A stretch of DNA of 64,000 bases from contig PNMZ01000001.1 of the NCBI GenBank assembly GCA_013823945.1, forward strand, positions 1 through 64,000. The letters are read 5' to 3'. The notes below the pieces were generated by a model. It ran no database searches and was not told the origin of the DNA. It saw only the letters and a list, made by a program, of their open reading frames with translations. The stretch comes from a bacterium (GTDB lineage: Bacteria; Armatimonadota; Fimbriimonadia; Fimbriimonadales; Fimbriimonadaceae). Numbering within the stretch: the stretch's first letter is position 1; every line of letters begins with the position of its first letter. The position numbers and the translations under genes are program-made. This document shows positions 41,600 to 51,042 of the stretch, piece after piece.

Positions 41600-42669
41600 T
41601 CAAGCCTCCAACTCGCTACCGCCGTAAACAAAACAATAAACCCAACTGGCAACCACGCCGCCGCCATCGGTGTCACCCAACCGTTCCGTCCAATCACTTC
41701 CGTCGCAATAATCTGAACATTAAAGTAAATCCACACAATAATCAAACTGATCAAAAAGCCTTGAAAGGCACTACCCCGACGGAATCGAAACGCCAAAACC
41801 CCACCCATGATCGCAAACCCAAGACAGGTCGCTGCAACCGCATACCGAGAGTAAAACTCAATCTCCAGGTTCCTTGGTTGAACACCAACTTTCTTCGCAT
41901 CCTGAATATCCCGCCATAATTCCAAGGTCGAACGATCCCGCGCCTCCGCAGATCGCAAAAAGTCCTCAATCACAATCCGCTGGTTAATGACGAGTTCCTT
42001 AACCCGGTTAACCATCACCAGAGATTCCCCCTCAATCACCCGAATCACCGGATTCTGAATCGTCCACACCCCTTTTGAATAAGTCCCCGTCGGTGCCGAA
42101 TAAACATAAACTTGCCCCTCCTTGGGACGCTCGATGAGCAAAATATCCCTCAAATACAGCACCTGCTCCCGCTGTTCAACTGATCCAAAGTTCGCCGCAT
42201 AAGGCGGCAAGTTCAAACTCTGGTTCCGCTCAAACTTCGGAATCGCCGCCAAAACCCCAAACTCCCTCAGCAACTTTGCCGACTCCTTCCCCGCCCAAGG
42301 CGTCACCTGGCTCGAATTATAAAAACTTAACCCCGCAAACGCTATCCCGCAAATCCCCACCATACGCAAAATCCGCCACACCGAGTATCCCGCCGCCCGC
42401 ATCGCCGTGATCTCCCCCTCCCGCGCAAGCCGAGAAATCGCCAAACTCGCCCCAAATGTCACCCCCATCGGAAAAGTCAAAAAGAACCACTTCGGCAAAG
42501 CCAAGAAGATGTATTTCAGAACCGCCCCCCGAGGAACTGAGTTCAAATCGAGCTCCTTAAACAACCAGATAATCTCATTAACCATAAAAAGCAACGCAAT
42601 TACGAGCGTCCCTGCAATCAAGGGCACGATCATCTCCTTCAAAACATACTTATCCACTTTCCGGATCAC
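41596..42669 (-). CDS. LptF/LptG-family LPS export permease
   Basis: 357 residues. There are three N-terminal and three C-terminal membrane segments around a periplasmic beta-jellyroll, as in YjgP/YjgQ proteins. Marks are DKYVLKEMIVPLIAGTLVIAL at the N-terminus, FPMGVTFGASLAISRLAREGEITAMRAAG (coupling helix to LptB) and TCLGFAIMGGVLAFRF. Only one such permease is encoded here; a partner and LptB must lie elsewhere, or the protein works as a homodimer. Confidence 0.88.
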   Translation of the reverse strand: MIRKVDKYVLKEMIVPLIAGTLVIALLFMVNEIIWLFKELDLNSVPRGAVLKYIFLALPKWFFLTFPMGVTFGASLAISRLAREGEITAMRAAGYSVWRILRMVGICGIAFAGLSFYNSSQVTPWAGKESAKLLREFGVLAAIPKFERNQSLNLPPYAANFGSVEQREQVLYLRDILLIERPKEGQVYVYSAPTGTYSKGVWTIQNPVIRVIEGESLVMVNRVKELVINQRIVIEDFLRSAEARDRSTLELWRDIQDAKKVGVQPRNLEIEFYSRYAVAATCLGFAIMGGVLAFRFRRGSAFQGFLISLIIVWIYFNVQIIATEVIGRNGWVTPMAAAWLPVGFIVLFTAVASWRLE

Positions 42670-43442
42670 CCTCTCACCCCCCGCCTAACAAACACCCCTA
42701 ACGCTCCCAGGGCAACTAACATCGCCAAAATCCCCGCCCCAAGCCTGACTTCAGGCCCCATCGTATCCGTAAGCAAAAACGGCCCCGCTGCCACCAGGCC
42801 AGCGAGCACTAACCAAACCCCCATCACCAAACCCCAACCTCCAAACCCAACTGATCGCCGCCGCATCAAATCAAGCAAATATTCGCCGCCGCACCGCTGA
42901 CAAAAAACCCCTGCTCCATTGATCGTCCCACATCGGGGACAAGCCACTTCCGTCCGCAACGGAAATGACCCCAAATCGCGCTTCCATCGTCCCAAAATCT
43001 TCAACTCATTCTGAAACAAATCCTGGGGTTGCCCCTTCAAAGCCCCATCCAATAACGCAATTGCCGGATGAATCACTCCCCGCTCATAGAGAACCTCGCT
43101 GAGCTTCGTCATTGCATAAACATCCCCACGGTTAACCCGCAACCGCTCATAAATACCATCCGCTTTCTCAACGTCAATCCGAAACATCTCATACCGACGC
43201 CACGCTTCCATCACCCCCGGAGCAAGCACGACGGTAATCACGGCAACCGAAAACGGCACCCAGCTCAAATCCCTGACTGGAGCTAAACTGGTCGCCAATC
43301 CCAACCCAAGCCCCACCATAAGCGCTGCCCACCCAATCGGCGGCTCGACTTCGTCCATAACCAACCAACCAACGACCGTGTAAATCCACACGCCCACCGG
43401 AAGCCACACAAGCAAAGCCAAGATTTGATGCCACAACAACAA
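42666..43442 (-). CDS. Zinc-ribbon membrane protein of unknown function
   Basis: 258 residues. Two or three N-terminal membrane helices come first, then a soluble helical part with a TPR-like layout (VYAMTKLSEVLYERGVIHPAI). A zinc ribbon follows (CPRCGTINGAGVFCQRCG), and two C-terminal membrane helices end the protein. No named family. It overlaps the LptF/G gene by four bases and follows plsY by two, so it belongs to the envelope operon. Confidence 0.7.
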   Translation of the reverse strand: MLLWHQILALLVWLPVGVWIYTVVGWLVMDEVEPPIGWAALMVGLGLGLATSLAPVRDLSWVPFSVAVITVVLAPGVMEAWRRYEMFRIDVEKADGIYERLRVNRGDVYAMTKLSEVLYERGVIHPAIALLDGALKGQPQDLFQNELKILGRWKRDLGSFPLRTEVACPRCGTINGAGVFCQRCGGEYLLDLMRRRSVGFGGWGLVMGVWLVLAGLVAAGPFLLTDTMGPEVRLGAGILAMLVALGALGVFVRRGVRG

Positions 43443-43444
43443 CG

Positions 43445-44104
43445 CTACTGTTCAGACGGTTCAACTCCGCCATCCTGAGCGGAATCTTTTCGAGCAAAAC
43501 TAAATTTCGGCTCCTCACCCTTCAACAGTCGCTGCATATTCGCCCGATGCTTCCAAACCACAAAAAATCCGAGCGCACCGTAAACCACCCAAAAAAGCGG
43601 AGGAGGAGTCAAGAAAATCCCCGCTAACGCCATCACCACTGCCGCAACCACACTCCCCAAACTCACAATCCGCGTCGCCGCCACTACAACAATAAAGGAA
43701 CTCAAAGCAATCACCCCCACAAGAGGAGCCGAACCAACCAACATCCCTAGACCCGTTGCAATCCCCTTGCCCCCCTTAAATTTCAAGAATGGGCTCGCCA
43801 TATGTCCCGCCATCGCCGCCCCCCCGCAAAGCAAACCAAACTCCTGACTCGGAAACCCAAATCCAAATATCGGACGCTCTACAATCATTTGGAACCAAAA
43901 CGCTGGCACCAAACCCTTCAGCACATCTAAAACAAAAACCAGTAAACCCGCCCCTTTCCCCATCACCCGCGCAACATTAGTCGCCCCGATATTCCCACTC
44001 CCTACTGACATGATATCAACCCCTTTTGCTTTCGCCACCAAAACCCCAACAGGAATCCCACCCAAAAGCCAACTCGCAATCAAAAGAATCCAGCCGTTGA
44101 TCAT
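43445..44104 (-). CDS. plsY: Glycerol-3-phosphate acyltransferase PlsY
   Basis: 219 residues, polytopic membrane enzyme. PlsY motifs are present: GSGNIGATNVARVMGKGAG, FKGGKGIATGLGMLVG and KHRANMQRLLKGEEPKF near the end. It acylates glycerol 3-phosphate from acyl-phosphate, the first step of phospholipid synthesis. The start overlaps the glnE stop by four bases. Confidence 0.92.
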   Translation of the reverse strand: MINGWILLIASWLLGGIPVGVLVAKAKGVDIMSVGSGNIGATNVARVMGKGAGLLVFVLDVLKGLVPAFWFQMIVERPIFGFGFPSQEFGLLCGGAAMAGHMASPFLKFKGGKGIATGLGMLVGSAPLVGVIALSSFIVVVAATRIVSLGSVVAAVVMALAGIFLTPPPLFWVVYGALGFFVVWKHRANMQRLLKGEEPKFSFARKDSAQDGGVEPSEQ

Positions 44105-46734
44105 CGCAAAACCCGCTCCAAACCCGTCTCAAAAATCCCCCGAATCCGTTGCCTGTGCCCCAAGTGCATCGCCAAAACCTCGTTCGGATCATCATATCCA
44201 AACTCGCGACCTAAAACTGCCAACTTGTCCGGATTCTCCGGAAACAAATCACCCCCGATCCCCATCAAATACAACCTCTCCCGAACCCGAACCAAATGCT
44301 TCCATCCCTCTCGCAATGTCTCAAACTCCACCAAATCCAAAAACCCAACATCCCGCAAAAACCGCAACCGATTTTCTGTTCCCACTGGCACTTCCGCCAA
44401 TTCCATAACCCTTTCACGATTTCGAAACATCCCCAGTTGCAACAACCACTGAATATCGTCAATCCCTCCGTGCCCCAGCTTGACATGACGACCCTGCATG
44501 CCTGGTTTCACCCGTTCCCGCTCAATCCTCCCCTTCATATGAACGAGTGCTGCAAAGTCCTCGGTTGAAATTTCCTCCCGGTACACGACTTCGTTAACAA
44601 CATTCAAAGCCTTCGGATCACCAACAACCACCCTACACCGCCCCAAAGCAAAACGCTCCCACCCATCCATGAAGGTGGCCGCGTACTTTCTCAATCCATC
44701 ATATGTGACCACGAGACGACCATTGCGCCCCTCTGGCCTCAATCGAAAATCTACGGAAAATGGCACCCCTAAGCCCCTTAATTTTCCGAGCTCCAACAAT
44801 GCCGATTGAACCGACCGCTCCGCCGCCGCCGCTTCGTTCCCATCTTCAACTAACACCAGCAAATCAGCATCCGAACCTGGACTCATCTCCCCCGCCGCAT
44901 AACTCCCCAATCCTAAAACTGAAGTCGACCCCCAACGATTCGCAAAAACCCGTATTGCTGCATCGTAATGACGACTCAACTCAGAACCAATCCCCTCCCC
45001 AACCCCAACTGTATCGCGCAACACCGCACGAAGCCACCCATTGCGCAACCGACGCGCCATTTCTTCCCGGTCGTAACGCTCTACCAATCGCTCAAACCGC
45101 TCAGTCGCCGAAACGTCCTCCTGAATCTCCCCGCTCAAAAGTTGCTCCATCGCGCTCGCCGACTGCTGCAATTGACTGATTGCCGCCGGTGACTCCCTCG
45201 AGACCCGCAATAATCTCTCGCGACTGCTTTCATTTTCCTCAACAACTATCCGGTATTCATTTCCCGATTTCATCTCCAAAACCCAGTCGAGTTCCGGGTT
45301 CCATCCCGCCCGGTCAATTCCCATCAGCGGTTCAAAAATCTGATTGAATCCCTGGCGAACTTCCCTCCTCCGCGCCGCCAGCTCATCCTCCAGAGCCGCT
45401 GCCCGCAAAAATCCCAAAGAATGGGCCACAACTTCCCGCTCTAAATCATTCTCCGGCAAAGCATAAACTTGGCGATTATCCATCAATTGAACCCGGTGCT
45501 CAACCATTCGCAAAAACGGATAATGCTCTTCAAACGCTCGCCCAATTTCTTCAGGAACTAATCCTCGCTCGATAACAACTGCGAGCATGTCAACCGTCCC
45601 CCGACCTCGCAATTCAACATCATCATTGCCCGCAACCAACTGGGCTGTCTGCACACTCAACTCAATATCGCGAATTCCCCCCGCCCCGCGTTTCAAGTCA
45701 GACTCCTCCGCCTCAGCTTCCGCCCGCTTCCGCATCATCAGCAAATTGGATAAAGCCATCTCACTCCGCATCCCACCAAAAGCGAATCGATCTCGAACGC
45801 CTTCCCACCATGCAGACCACTCCGATCCATCCCCGATCACAAAACTCCTGATCAAAGCCAAATGCTCCCACGGCTCCGCATACTGGTCGTAATAGCGCTC
45901 TATCGCCGACTTTCGACTGACCAGTGGCCCCTGACTCCCAAACGGCCTCAATCGCAAATCAACCCGATACAAATCACCGCGCCCCATCCGAGCCGCCACC
46001 GCCGACCGAAACAACTCGCAATACTTCCTCGCAACATCTTCATCAAAGTCATCTTCCGCAACAAAAATCAAATCAATATCACTTGAATAATTCAACTCAA
46101 GGCCCCCTAACTTACCCATACAGATAATCCCCAGTGGACAATCTTTTTGGGAATGACCCTGCCCCTGAAACTGCCTCCAAGCCACCCCTTGGGCCAAAGA
46201 AACCAAACCAATCGCCAACTCGCTTACCCCGCGCCAAATTTCCGGCTGAGGCAAAATCCCACCAATATCTTGCATCGCCAAAACCAGCGTCCGCTCCTGC
46301 TTCAAAAAACGCAGCCGATCCAACTGATGAGAGTAATTCCGCGCGCTTTCAACCAATCGCCGTCCTTCCTCAATGACTTCCCCTCGGTTATAGCTCCGCC
46401 CAAGGACTTCCAAGTCAAAACATAAACTCACAAGCTCCGGATTCTGAACCAAAATATCTGCCATATGGCGAGTCGTACAGACCAGATTCACAAACAATGC
46501 CGCAACCTCGGGCATCTCTTCAAGCAGATCCGCAAAAACCCCCGCCCCGCTCATCGCCCCAACAATACGGTTGAGCCGCGCTAACCCATCATCACCATTC
46601 GGCCAATCTTCAAACATGCGCCAAAGAACGTCCCGAATCGGACGATTGACTTGCCGACATATCCGACCGATCAATTCCTCCGCTCGAGATTCGTCTGCAA
46701 ACATCCCCTTTCTTAACCTCCACCCAGGATACAC
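44101..46734 (-). CDS. glnE: Glutamine synthetase adenylyltransferase/deadenylase
   Basis: 877 residues. It contains two nucleotidyltransferase domains with their GS-x-D-x-D signatures: LNYSSDIDLIFVAEDDFDE in the N-terminal, deadenylating half, and EMSPGSDADLLVLVEDGNE in the C-terminal, adenylating half. Helical GlnE-type segments follow each one. It controls glutamine synthetase activity according to nitrogen status. It is slightly shorter than the E. coli enzyme. It heads a lipid/LPS operon, with no nitrogen gene around it. Confidence 0.9.
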   Translation of the reverse strand: MYPGWRLRKGMFADESRAEELIGRICRQVNRPIRDVLWRMFEDWPNGDDGLARLNRIVGAMSGAGVFADLLEEMPEVAALFVNLVCTTRHMADILVQNPELVSLCFDLEVLGRSYNRGEVIEEGRRLVESARNYSHQLDRLRFLKQERTLVLAMQDIGGILPQPEIWRGVSELAIGLVSLAQGVAWRQFQGQGHSQKDCPLGIICMGKLGGLELNYSSDIDLIFVAEDDFDEDVARKYCELFRSAVAARMGRGDLYRVDLRLRPFGSQGPLVSRKSAIERYYDQYAEPWEHLALIRSFVIGDGSEWSAWWEGVRDRFAFGGMRSEMALSNLLMMRKRAEAEAEESDLKRGAGGIRDIELSVQTAQLVAGNDDVELRGRGTVDMLAVVIERGLVPEEIGRAFEEHYPFLRMVEHRVQLMDNRQVYALPENDLEREVVAHSLGFLRAAALEDELAARRREVRQGFNQIFEPLMGIDRAGWNPELDWVLEMKSGNEYRIVVEENESSRERLLRVSRESPAAISQLQQSASAMEQLLSGEIQEDVSATERFERLVERYDREEMARRLRNGWLRAVLRDTVGVGEGIGSELSRHYDAAIRVFANRWGSTSVLGLGSYAAGEMSPGSDADLLVLVEDGNEAAAAERSVQSALLELGKLRGLGVPFSVDFRLRPEGRNGRLVVTYDGLRKYAATFMDGWERFALGRCRVVVGDPKALNVVNEVVYREEISTEDFAALVHMKGRIERERVKPGMQGRHVKLGHGGIDDIQWLLQLGMFRNRERVMELAEVPVGTENRLRFLRDVGFLDLVEFETLREGWKHLVRVRERLYLMGIGGDLFPENPDKLAVLGREFGYDDPNEVLAMHLGHRQRIRGIFETGLERVLR

Positions 46735-46755
46735 TTACTAGAAGCCCTCTATCAC

Positions 46756-47169
46756 ATGTTGAAACTTCCACCCATCAAGATTCTCATTGCAATGACCACC
46801 CTAGCTGTTATATTCGCCGGATGCCGCACTGCCGAGCCAACCATCATTGGTCAATGGGAACCTTCCGCATCTTCACCCGCGAGCCGATCACTTACAATCA
46901 CATCGAACTCCATCGAGATTGAAGCCAAAGCAATGGGGCAATCAATTACTCTCTCTGGCGACCTCAAAGCTGAAAAGAACCGATTGACGATCTCAAACCT
47001 CAGCCTTCCCCCCGATATTCAGCAAGCCGCCGCATCTTCAGGTACAAATCTTGACCTCACTCAAACCATCAACGCGACCTTTTCGTTCAAAAACCCAAAT
47101 GAAGTCGTAATCTCCGGTTCGCCGCTCGTCGAAGGGGCGTACAAACGCAAAGGCACAACAGAAAAATGA
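46756..47169 (+). CDS. Small lipoprotein of unknown function
   Basis: 137 residues. A lipoprotein signal ends in a lipobox (VIFAGC), followed by a beta-rich domain beginning IIGQWEPS, reminiscent of lipocalin-like small lipoproteins that report a GxW turn. It overlaps the start of the guanylyltransferase gene by four bases. Function unknown. Confidence 0.65.
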   Translation: MLKLPPIKILIAMTTLAVIFAGCRTAEPTIIGQWEPSASSPASRSLTITSNSIEIEAKAMGQSITLSGDLKAEKNRLTISNLSLPPDIQQAAASSGTNLDLTQTINATFSFKNPNEVVISGSPLVEGAYKRKGTTEK

Positions 47170-48224
47170 ATACAAGAATTGCCGTTATCATGGCCGGTGG
47201 ATCAGGAGAAAGATTCTGGCCCGTATCCACAAAAACAAGACCCAAACAGTTCTTGCGCCTTGCTGATCCTCACCTCACCTTAATCGAGCAAGCAACAAAC
47301 CGAGCAATAAGCCTTACAAACCATGAACACACTTTCATTGCCACCGCTCGTCACCTCCAAGACCTCACCACTCAGACACTTCCGGTACTGAATACATCGA
47401 ACATCCTCGCCGAGCCCACCAAACGTAACACAACTGGAGCCCTTGCCTGGGTTGCCGCCAATCTGATCGCAAAATTCCCCGAGAATTGGTCTCTCCTCAC
47501 CGTCGCCGTCCTGACTGCAGATCACCAAATTGAGACTCAAAAACAGTTTCAAGCCTCTGTCAATCGGGCAATGACTGCCGCCGAAATGCAGGGCGCGATC
47601 GTCACAATCGGCATCCGCCCGGATCGACCAGAAACCGGATTCGGCTACATCGAAGTCGGCCCCGAATCGCAAAGTCAGCAGGTGCACAATGTCACCCGCT
47701 TCCGCGAAAAACCCAACCTCGAAACCGCCCAAGAATTTCTTCGTCAAGGAAATTTCCTCTGGAACAGCGGAATGTTCTTCTACACTCTCGCAACTTTTAT
47801 GAGCGAAATGGAAACTCACCAGCCCGAATGCGCTGCAATCATTCGCAAAATGGCAGGTGAACTCGCCCAAAATCAACTAGCGGAGGCCGATGTAACGTTT
47901 GAAACCCTCCCCAGTATCTCCATAGACTATGCCTTGATGGAGAAATCCGACCGCGTTCTCGTCACCGAGGCCGACTTCCAATGGGACGACCTCGGCTCCT
48001 GGGATGCCCTCGAGAGGAGTTACGAACCAGACACAAACCGAAACGTCGCTCTCGGACAAAACCAGTCAATTGAATCAACCGGAAACATCATCTATAACGA
48101 ATCAACATCCCAACGAATAAACATCCTTGGCGTTGACGATCTCGCCATTGTCGTAACCGAGACCGAAATTCTTATACTCCCCAAGTCCCGTGCTCAAGAA
48201 GTTAAGAAATTCCTAAATCCTTAG
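47166..48224 (+). CDS. manC: Mannose-1-phosphate guanylyltransferase
   Basis: 352 residues, single domain. Signature VIMAGGSGERFWPVSTKTRPKQFL at the N-terminus (pyrophosphorylase GxGxR-K motif), then FGYIEVG, FREKPN, FLWNSGMFFYT and ISIDYALMEKS. It makes GDP-mannose from mannose 1-phosphate and GTP. It lacks the phosphomannose isomerase domain of long ManC proteins. It supplies GDP-mannose or a related GDP-sugar to the neighbouring polysaccharide genes. Its 3' end overlaps the convergent phosphatase gene by 23 bases. Confidence 0.9.
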   Translation: MNTRIAVIMAGGSGERFWPVSTKTRPKQFLRLADPHLTLIEQATNRAISLTNHEHTFIATARHLQDLTTQTLPVLNTSNILAEPTKRNTTGALAWVAANLIAKFPENWSLLTVAVLTADHQIETQKQFQASVNRAMTAAEMQGAIVTIGIRPDRPETGFGYIEVGPESQSQQVHNVTRFREKPNLETAQEFLRQGNFLWNSGMFFYTLATFMSEMETHQPECAAIIRKMAGELAQNQLAEADVTFETLPSISIDYALMEKSDRVLVTEADFQWDDLGSWDALERSYEPDTNRNVALGQNQSIESTGNIIYNESTSQRINILGVDDLAIVVTETEILILPKSRAQEVKKFLNP

Positions 48225-48669
48225 ACAAATCGCGCAAATCTCCGCCCTGGAATCGAATACCTCGAACCCCCGCCGCATCGGCTGCACCCAAATCGCTTGC
48301 CTTGTCACCAACAAAAAAAGCCAACGAACCGTCAACTGCAAAAAAGCGCAGTGCCATCTCAAGCATCCGCCCCCCCGGCTTACGACCAGTACAATCCGCT
48401 TCCGGTGCATGGGGACAATAAACAACTAAATCAACCATCCCAGCCGGTAACACCGACTCCATCAAATCAATAAACGCCCCCTCCGAATAGTAACCGCGCC
48501 CAATCCCCGACTGGTTCGTGATCACTCCCACTCCCATGCCCCTCGAACGACACAGATCCAAGACCTCACTAGCCCCCTCCACCCACTCAAAATCTTCCAC
48601 TTTGCATACATATCCATGATCAACGTTCAAGACTCCATCTCGATCAAACAGAGCAACTCGATCAACCAT
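48202..48669 (-). CDS. GmhB-like HAD phosphatase
   Basis: 155 residues from the ATG at 48669, which precedes the HAD motif I LFDRDGVLN; a longer in-frame start at 48726 adds an unlikely leader. Motif II is GVITNQSGIGRG, and motif III/IV covers GRKPGG and FFVGDKASDLGAA. The family hydrolyses heptose 1,7-bisphosphate or histidinol phosphate. The zinc loop reads CPHAPEADCTGRKP, so the last of the usual Cys-x-Cys ligands is missing. It probably serves heptose-nucleotide synthesis, in keeping with the heptosyltransferase-like gene at 32842. Confidence 0.8.
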   Translation of the reverse strand: MVDRVALFDRDGVLNVDHGYVCKVEDFEWVEGASEVLDLCRSRGMGVGVITNQSGIGRGYYSEGAFIDLMESVLPAGMVDLVVYCPHAPEADCTGRKPGGRMLEMALRFFAVDGSLAFFVGDKASDLGAADAAGVRGIRFQGGDLRDLSKDLGIS

Positions 48670-48767
48670 GCCCTCAAAACGACCTTCCACCCTATCACAT
48701 CGCAAAATCGTCACGCCTTTGTCCAAAATCCCCCATCATTCTAACGCCCATTAACGTCTCAGATTCA

Positions 48768-48867
48768 GGGACTGACCCAAAAACCTGGCCCAATCACGGG
48801 TTTTTAACATCCAAATCACCAGGATTCAACCGAGTATTCGTACCGGGGAGGTATCCTGTACAGTCCC
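48768..48867 (+). promoter_or_regulatory. Possible structured leader RNA of the Wzc-like gene
   Basis: Three nested or adjacent helices can be drawn. GGGACTG (48768-48774) pairs with CAGTCCC (48861-48867) as a closing stem. AAAAACC (48779-48785) pairs with GGTTTTT (48799-48805). CAGGAT (48820-48825) pairs with ATCCTG (48853-48858). The closing stem ends 22 bases before the ATG at 48890. This fits a cis-acting RNA, but it matches no riboswitch class I can name. Confidence 0.3.
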
Positions 48868-48889
48868 AAACGGCAAGAGTGAGATATAA

Positions 48890-50977
48890 ATGACGACCGC
48901 GGAAAGAGAAGCACCCCAAGCCCAGCCTGAGTTGGCAACTTCAGTAACTATTACTGAATTTCTCAGCTCAATCAAACGCAATCGTGGCGTTTTCTGGACA
49001 ACACTTCTAACTTGTATCGCCATTGGGGTTATTGCCAGCCTTCTTATGGCCCCCAAATATGCCGCAGGTGCCGAAATCCTTGTCGAAGGAACCGCTCCAA
49101 ACGGGATGACAGCAAGCCCGGAAAACATTATCGGAGAACTCGGAGTTTCAGGTGCCGCATATCCACTCGACACTCAAGTTGAACTTTTACAATCCCAAGA
49201 CGTCTTCTGGGAAGCACTCGACGCCGCCGGAATCGCACAACCTCAAACCCGTGAAGACTTACTTAAACTCCCCAAGGTTTCGGTTCGACAAAAGAAACAA
49301 TCCAGCATTTTTGTCGTGATCATCGAAGGTGAAAACGAAAAGCAGGTTCAGGAGCTTGCCGTCGCATACCCCGAAGTATTCAAAAATTATGCCGACCGTA
49401 TCCGCAATGATGCCGCCGCTCGAGCAGAACAATTCGTCCAGGGCCGCATCGCTGAAGAACAAGCAGCCTTGAAAAATGTTGAGGCTGAATACACAACATT
49501 TAAGAACTCGAATCAAGTCGTCGATAGTGCCGCTGAAGTCGAAGTGCGATTAAATCTTGTATCAGACTCTGAGCAAAGACTCACAGAGGCCAGAGCTGCT
49601 TATGGAGCCGCTAATGCCGCTGCCGAACAGTCACGACGGGAACTCTCAACAATTCCCGAAGTCCGCGATCAAGTTAATGATCAATCCAATGAAATCGTGT
49701 TGATCGAAAATCGCCAGCAACTCAACAATCTTCAGATTAGCCGCGACCAACTCCTTGAAATCTATCTTCCGACATCGAAACCAGTCAAGGAACTTGATCG
49801 CCAGATTGCCACCAAACGACAGTTCATCACCGAACTCGAAAAATCACTGCGACCAAACATCAAAATCAACAATCCTCAGTACGATATTGCAAAGCGAGCT
49901 TATGCCGATGCCTTAATCAACCGAGACGCAACTGCAAGTCGACTTCAAGCAATCGAACAACAAAATGAGGCACTAAAACAACGCCTGAGCTCGCTCGCAA
50001 ATCTGACTGCAGTCCAAAGAGAAATCGAGCGAAGAATCACACTACACTCACAATCCATTGGCTCAATGAACGAACTCCTCGACCGAGTCAGACTGCGCAA
50101 CAACTCAATCAAAAGCTCAGCCGTAACCCTTACCCGTGCTGTGCGTGCTGAACAATCTCAACCCAACTGGCTGATAAACATCCTCATCGCCACCATCGTA
50201 GGAATCGCACTCGCCACCGTTTTTGCATTGGTTCGAGATTCAGCTCTAGACCGAGTCAATACCCGAGAAGAAGCATTTATGCTGACTGGACTCAGCCCCT
50301 TGGCCAACATCCCCGAACGATCTCGAAGTAAGCATCCGATCATTACAAATCCGCAAAATAACGCGGCATTTGAATCCTATCGGGTCTTGAGATCTAACAT
50401 CGCCGTCTATGCTAGAGAAAGCGAAATTCGGTCGCTCACGGTAACAAGTACGCTCCGAAAAGAAGGGAAATCGGTCGTTGCATCAAACCTTGCCATCGCG
50501 TGTGTTCTCAATGGTCAAAGGACTATTCTCATAGATGCAAACATGCGGCACCCCAGTCTGCACACCATGTTCGGCTCCGCCGACAAGCCAGGACTCGGAG
50601 ACCTTCTCCTCGGAACTGCAGCGGTTAATGACGTACTGCAGGCAACAACCGTCGAAGGACTTTATGTTGTGACAGCTGGAACAATACCTGCCAACGCAAC
50701 CGAAGTCATCGGCTCTCCAAGAATGCAAGAAATTATCAACTTATTGTCACAAGAAGCAGACATGCTGATCATTGATGCTCCCCACGTTGCAGGACTTGCC
50801 GACGCACCAAGCCTCGCAAGCGTTACTGATGCGGCAATACTGATTGCTCAAGTAGGCAAGGCTTCTAAGGCAGAATTTAAGGAAGCAACTGGTATCCTCA
50901 AGGCATCGAGTCCGAACCTACTTGGTGTCGCGTTCAACCGGGTATCCGCTAAGCAGGCACACCTTACCAAAAACTAA
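48890..50977 (+). CDS. Wzc-like polysaccharide co-polymerase with CpsD-type ATPase domain
   Basis: 695 residues. An N-terminal Wzz domain has membrane segments near residues 38-58 (TTLLTCIAIGVIASLLMA) and 425-445 and long periplasmic coiled coils between them. A C-terminal BY-kinase-like domain follows. Walker B is fair (MLIIDAP), but the P-loop is degenerate (TSTLRKEGKS instead of PGxGKS). Walker A' reads ILIDANMRHP with Asn in place of the second Asp, and there is no Tyr cluster at the C-terminus. Control of chain length and export in exopolysaccharide synthesis is likely; autokinase activity is doubtful. Confidence 0.85.
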   Translation: MTTAEREAPQAQPELATSVTITEFLSSIKRNRGVFWTTLLTCIAIGVIASLLMAPKYAAGAEILVEGTAPNGMTASPENIIGELGVSGAAYPLDTQVELLQSQDVFWEALDAAGIAQPQTREDLLKLPKVSVRQKKQSSIFVVIIEGENEKQVQELAVAYPEVFKNYADRIRNDAAARAEQFVQGRIAEEQAALKNVEAEYTTFKNSNQVVDSAAEVEVRLNLVSDSEQRLTEARAAYGAANAAAEQSRRELSTIPEVRDQVNDQSNEIVLIENRQQLNNLQISRDQLLEIYLPTSKPVKELDRQIATKRQFITELEKSLRPNIKINNPQYDIAKRAYADALINRDATASRLQAIEQQNEALKQRLSSLANLTAVQREIERRITLHSQSIGSMNELLDRVRLRNNSIKSSAVTLTRAVRAEQSQPNWLINILIATIVGIALATVFALVRDSALDRVNTREEAFMLTGLSPLANIPERSRSKHPIITNPQNNAAFESYRVLRSNIAVYARESEIRSLTVTSTLRKEGKSVVASNLAIACVLNGQRTILIDANMRHPSLHTMFGSADKPGLGDLLLGTAAVNDVLQATTVEGLYVVTAGTIPANATEVIGSPRMQEIINLLSQEADMLIIDAPHVAGLADAPSLASVTDAAILIAQVGKASKAEFKEATGILKASSPNLLGVAFNRVSAKQAHLTKN

Positions 50978-50990
50978 CTAACAATATAAA

Positions 50991-51040
50991 AATGAGGTCG
51001 GGGTTGACTCAGAAGAAGTCAACCCCGACCTCATTTTTTT
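50991..51040. terminator. Strong bidirectional terminator
   Basis: A 19-base perfect stem (AATGAGGTCGGGGTTGACT and its complement) with a seven-base loop, followed by eight Ts on the plus strand and preceded by As. It sits between the convergent co-polymerase (stop 50977) and EpsI (stop 51043) genes. Confidence 0.92.
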
Positions 51041-51042
51041 TA

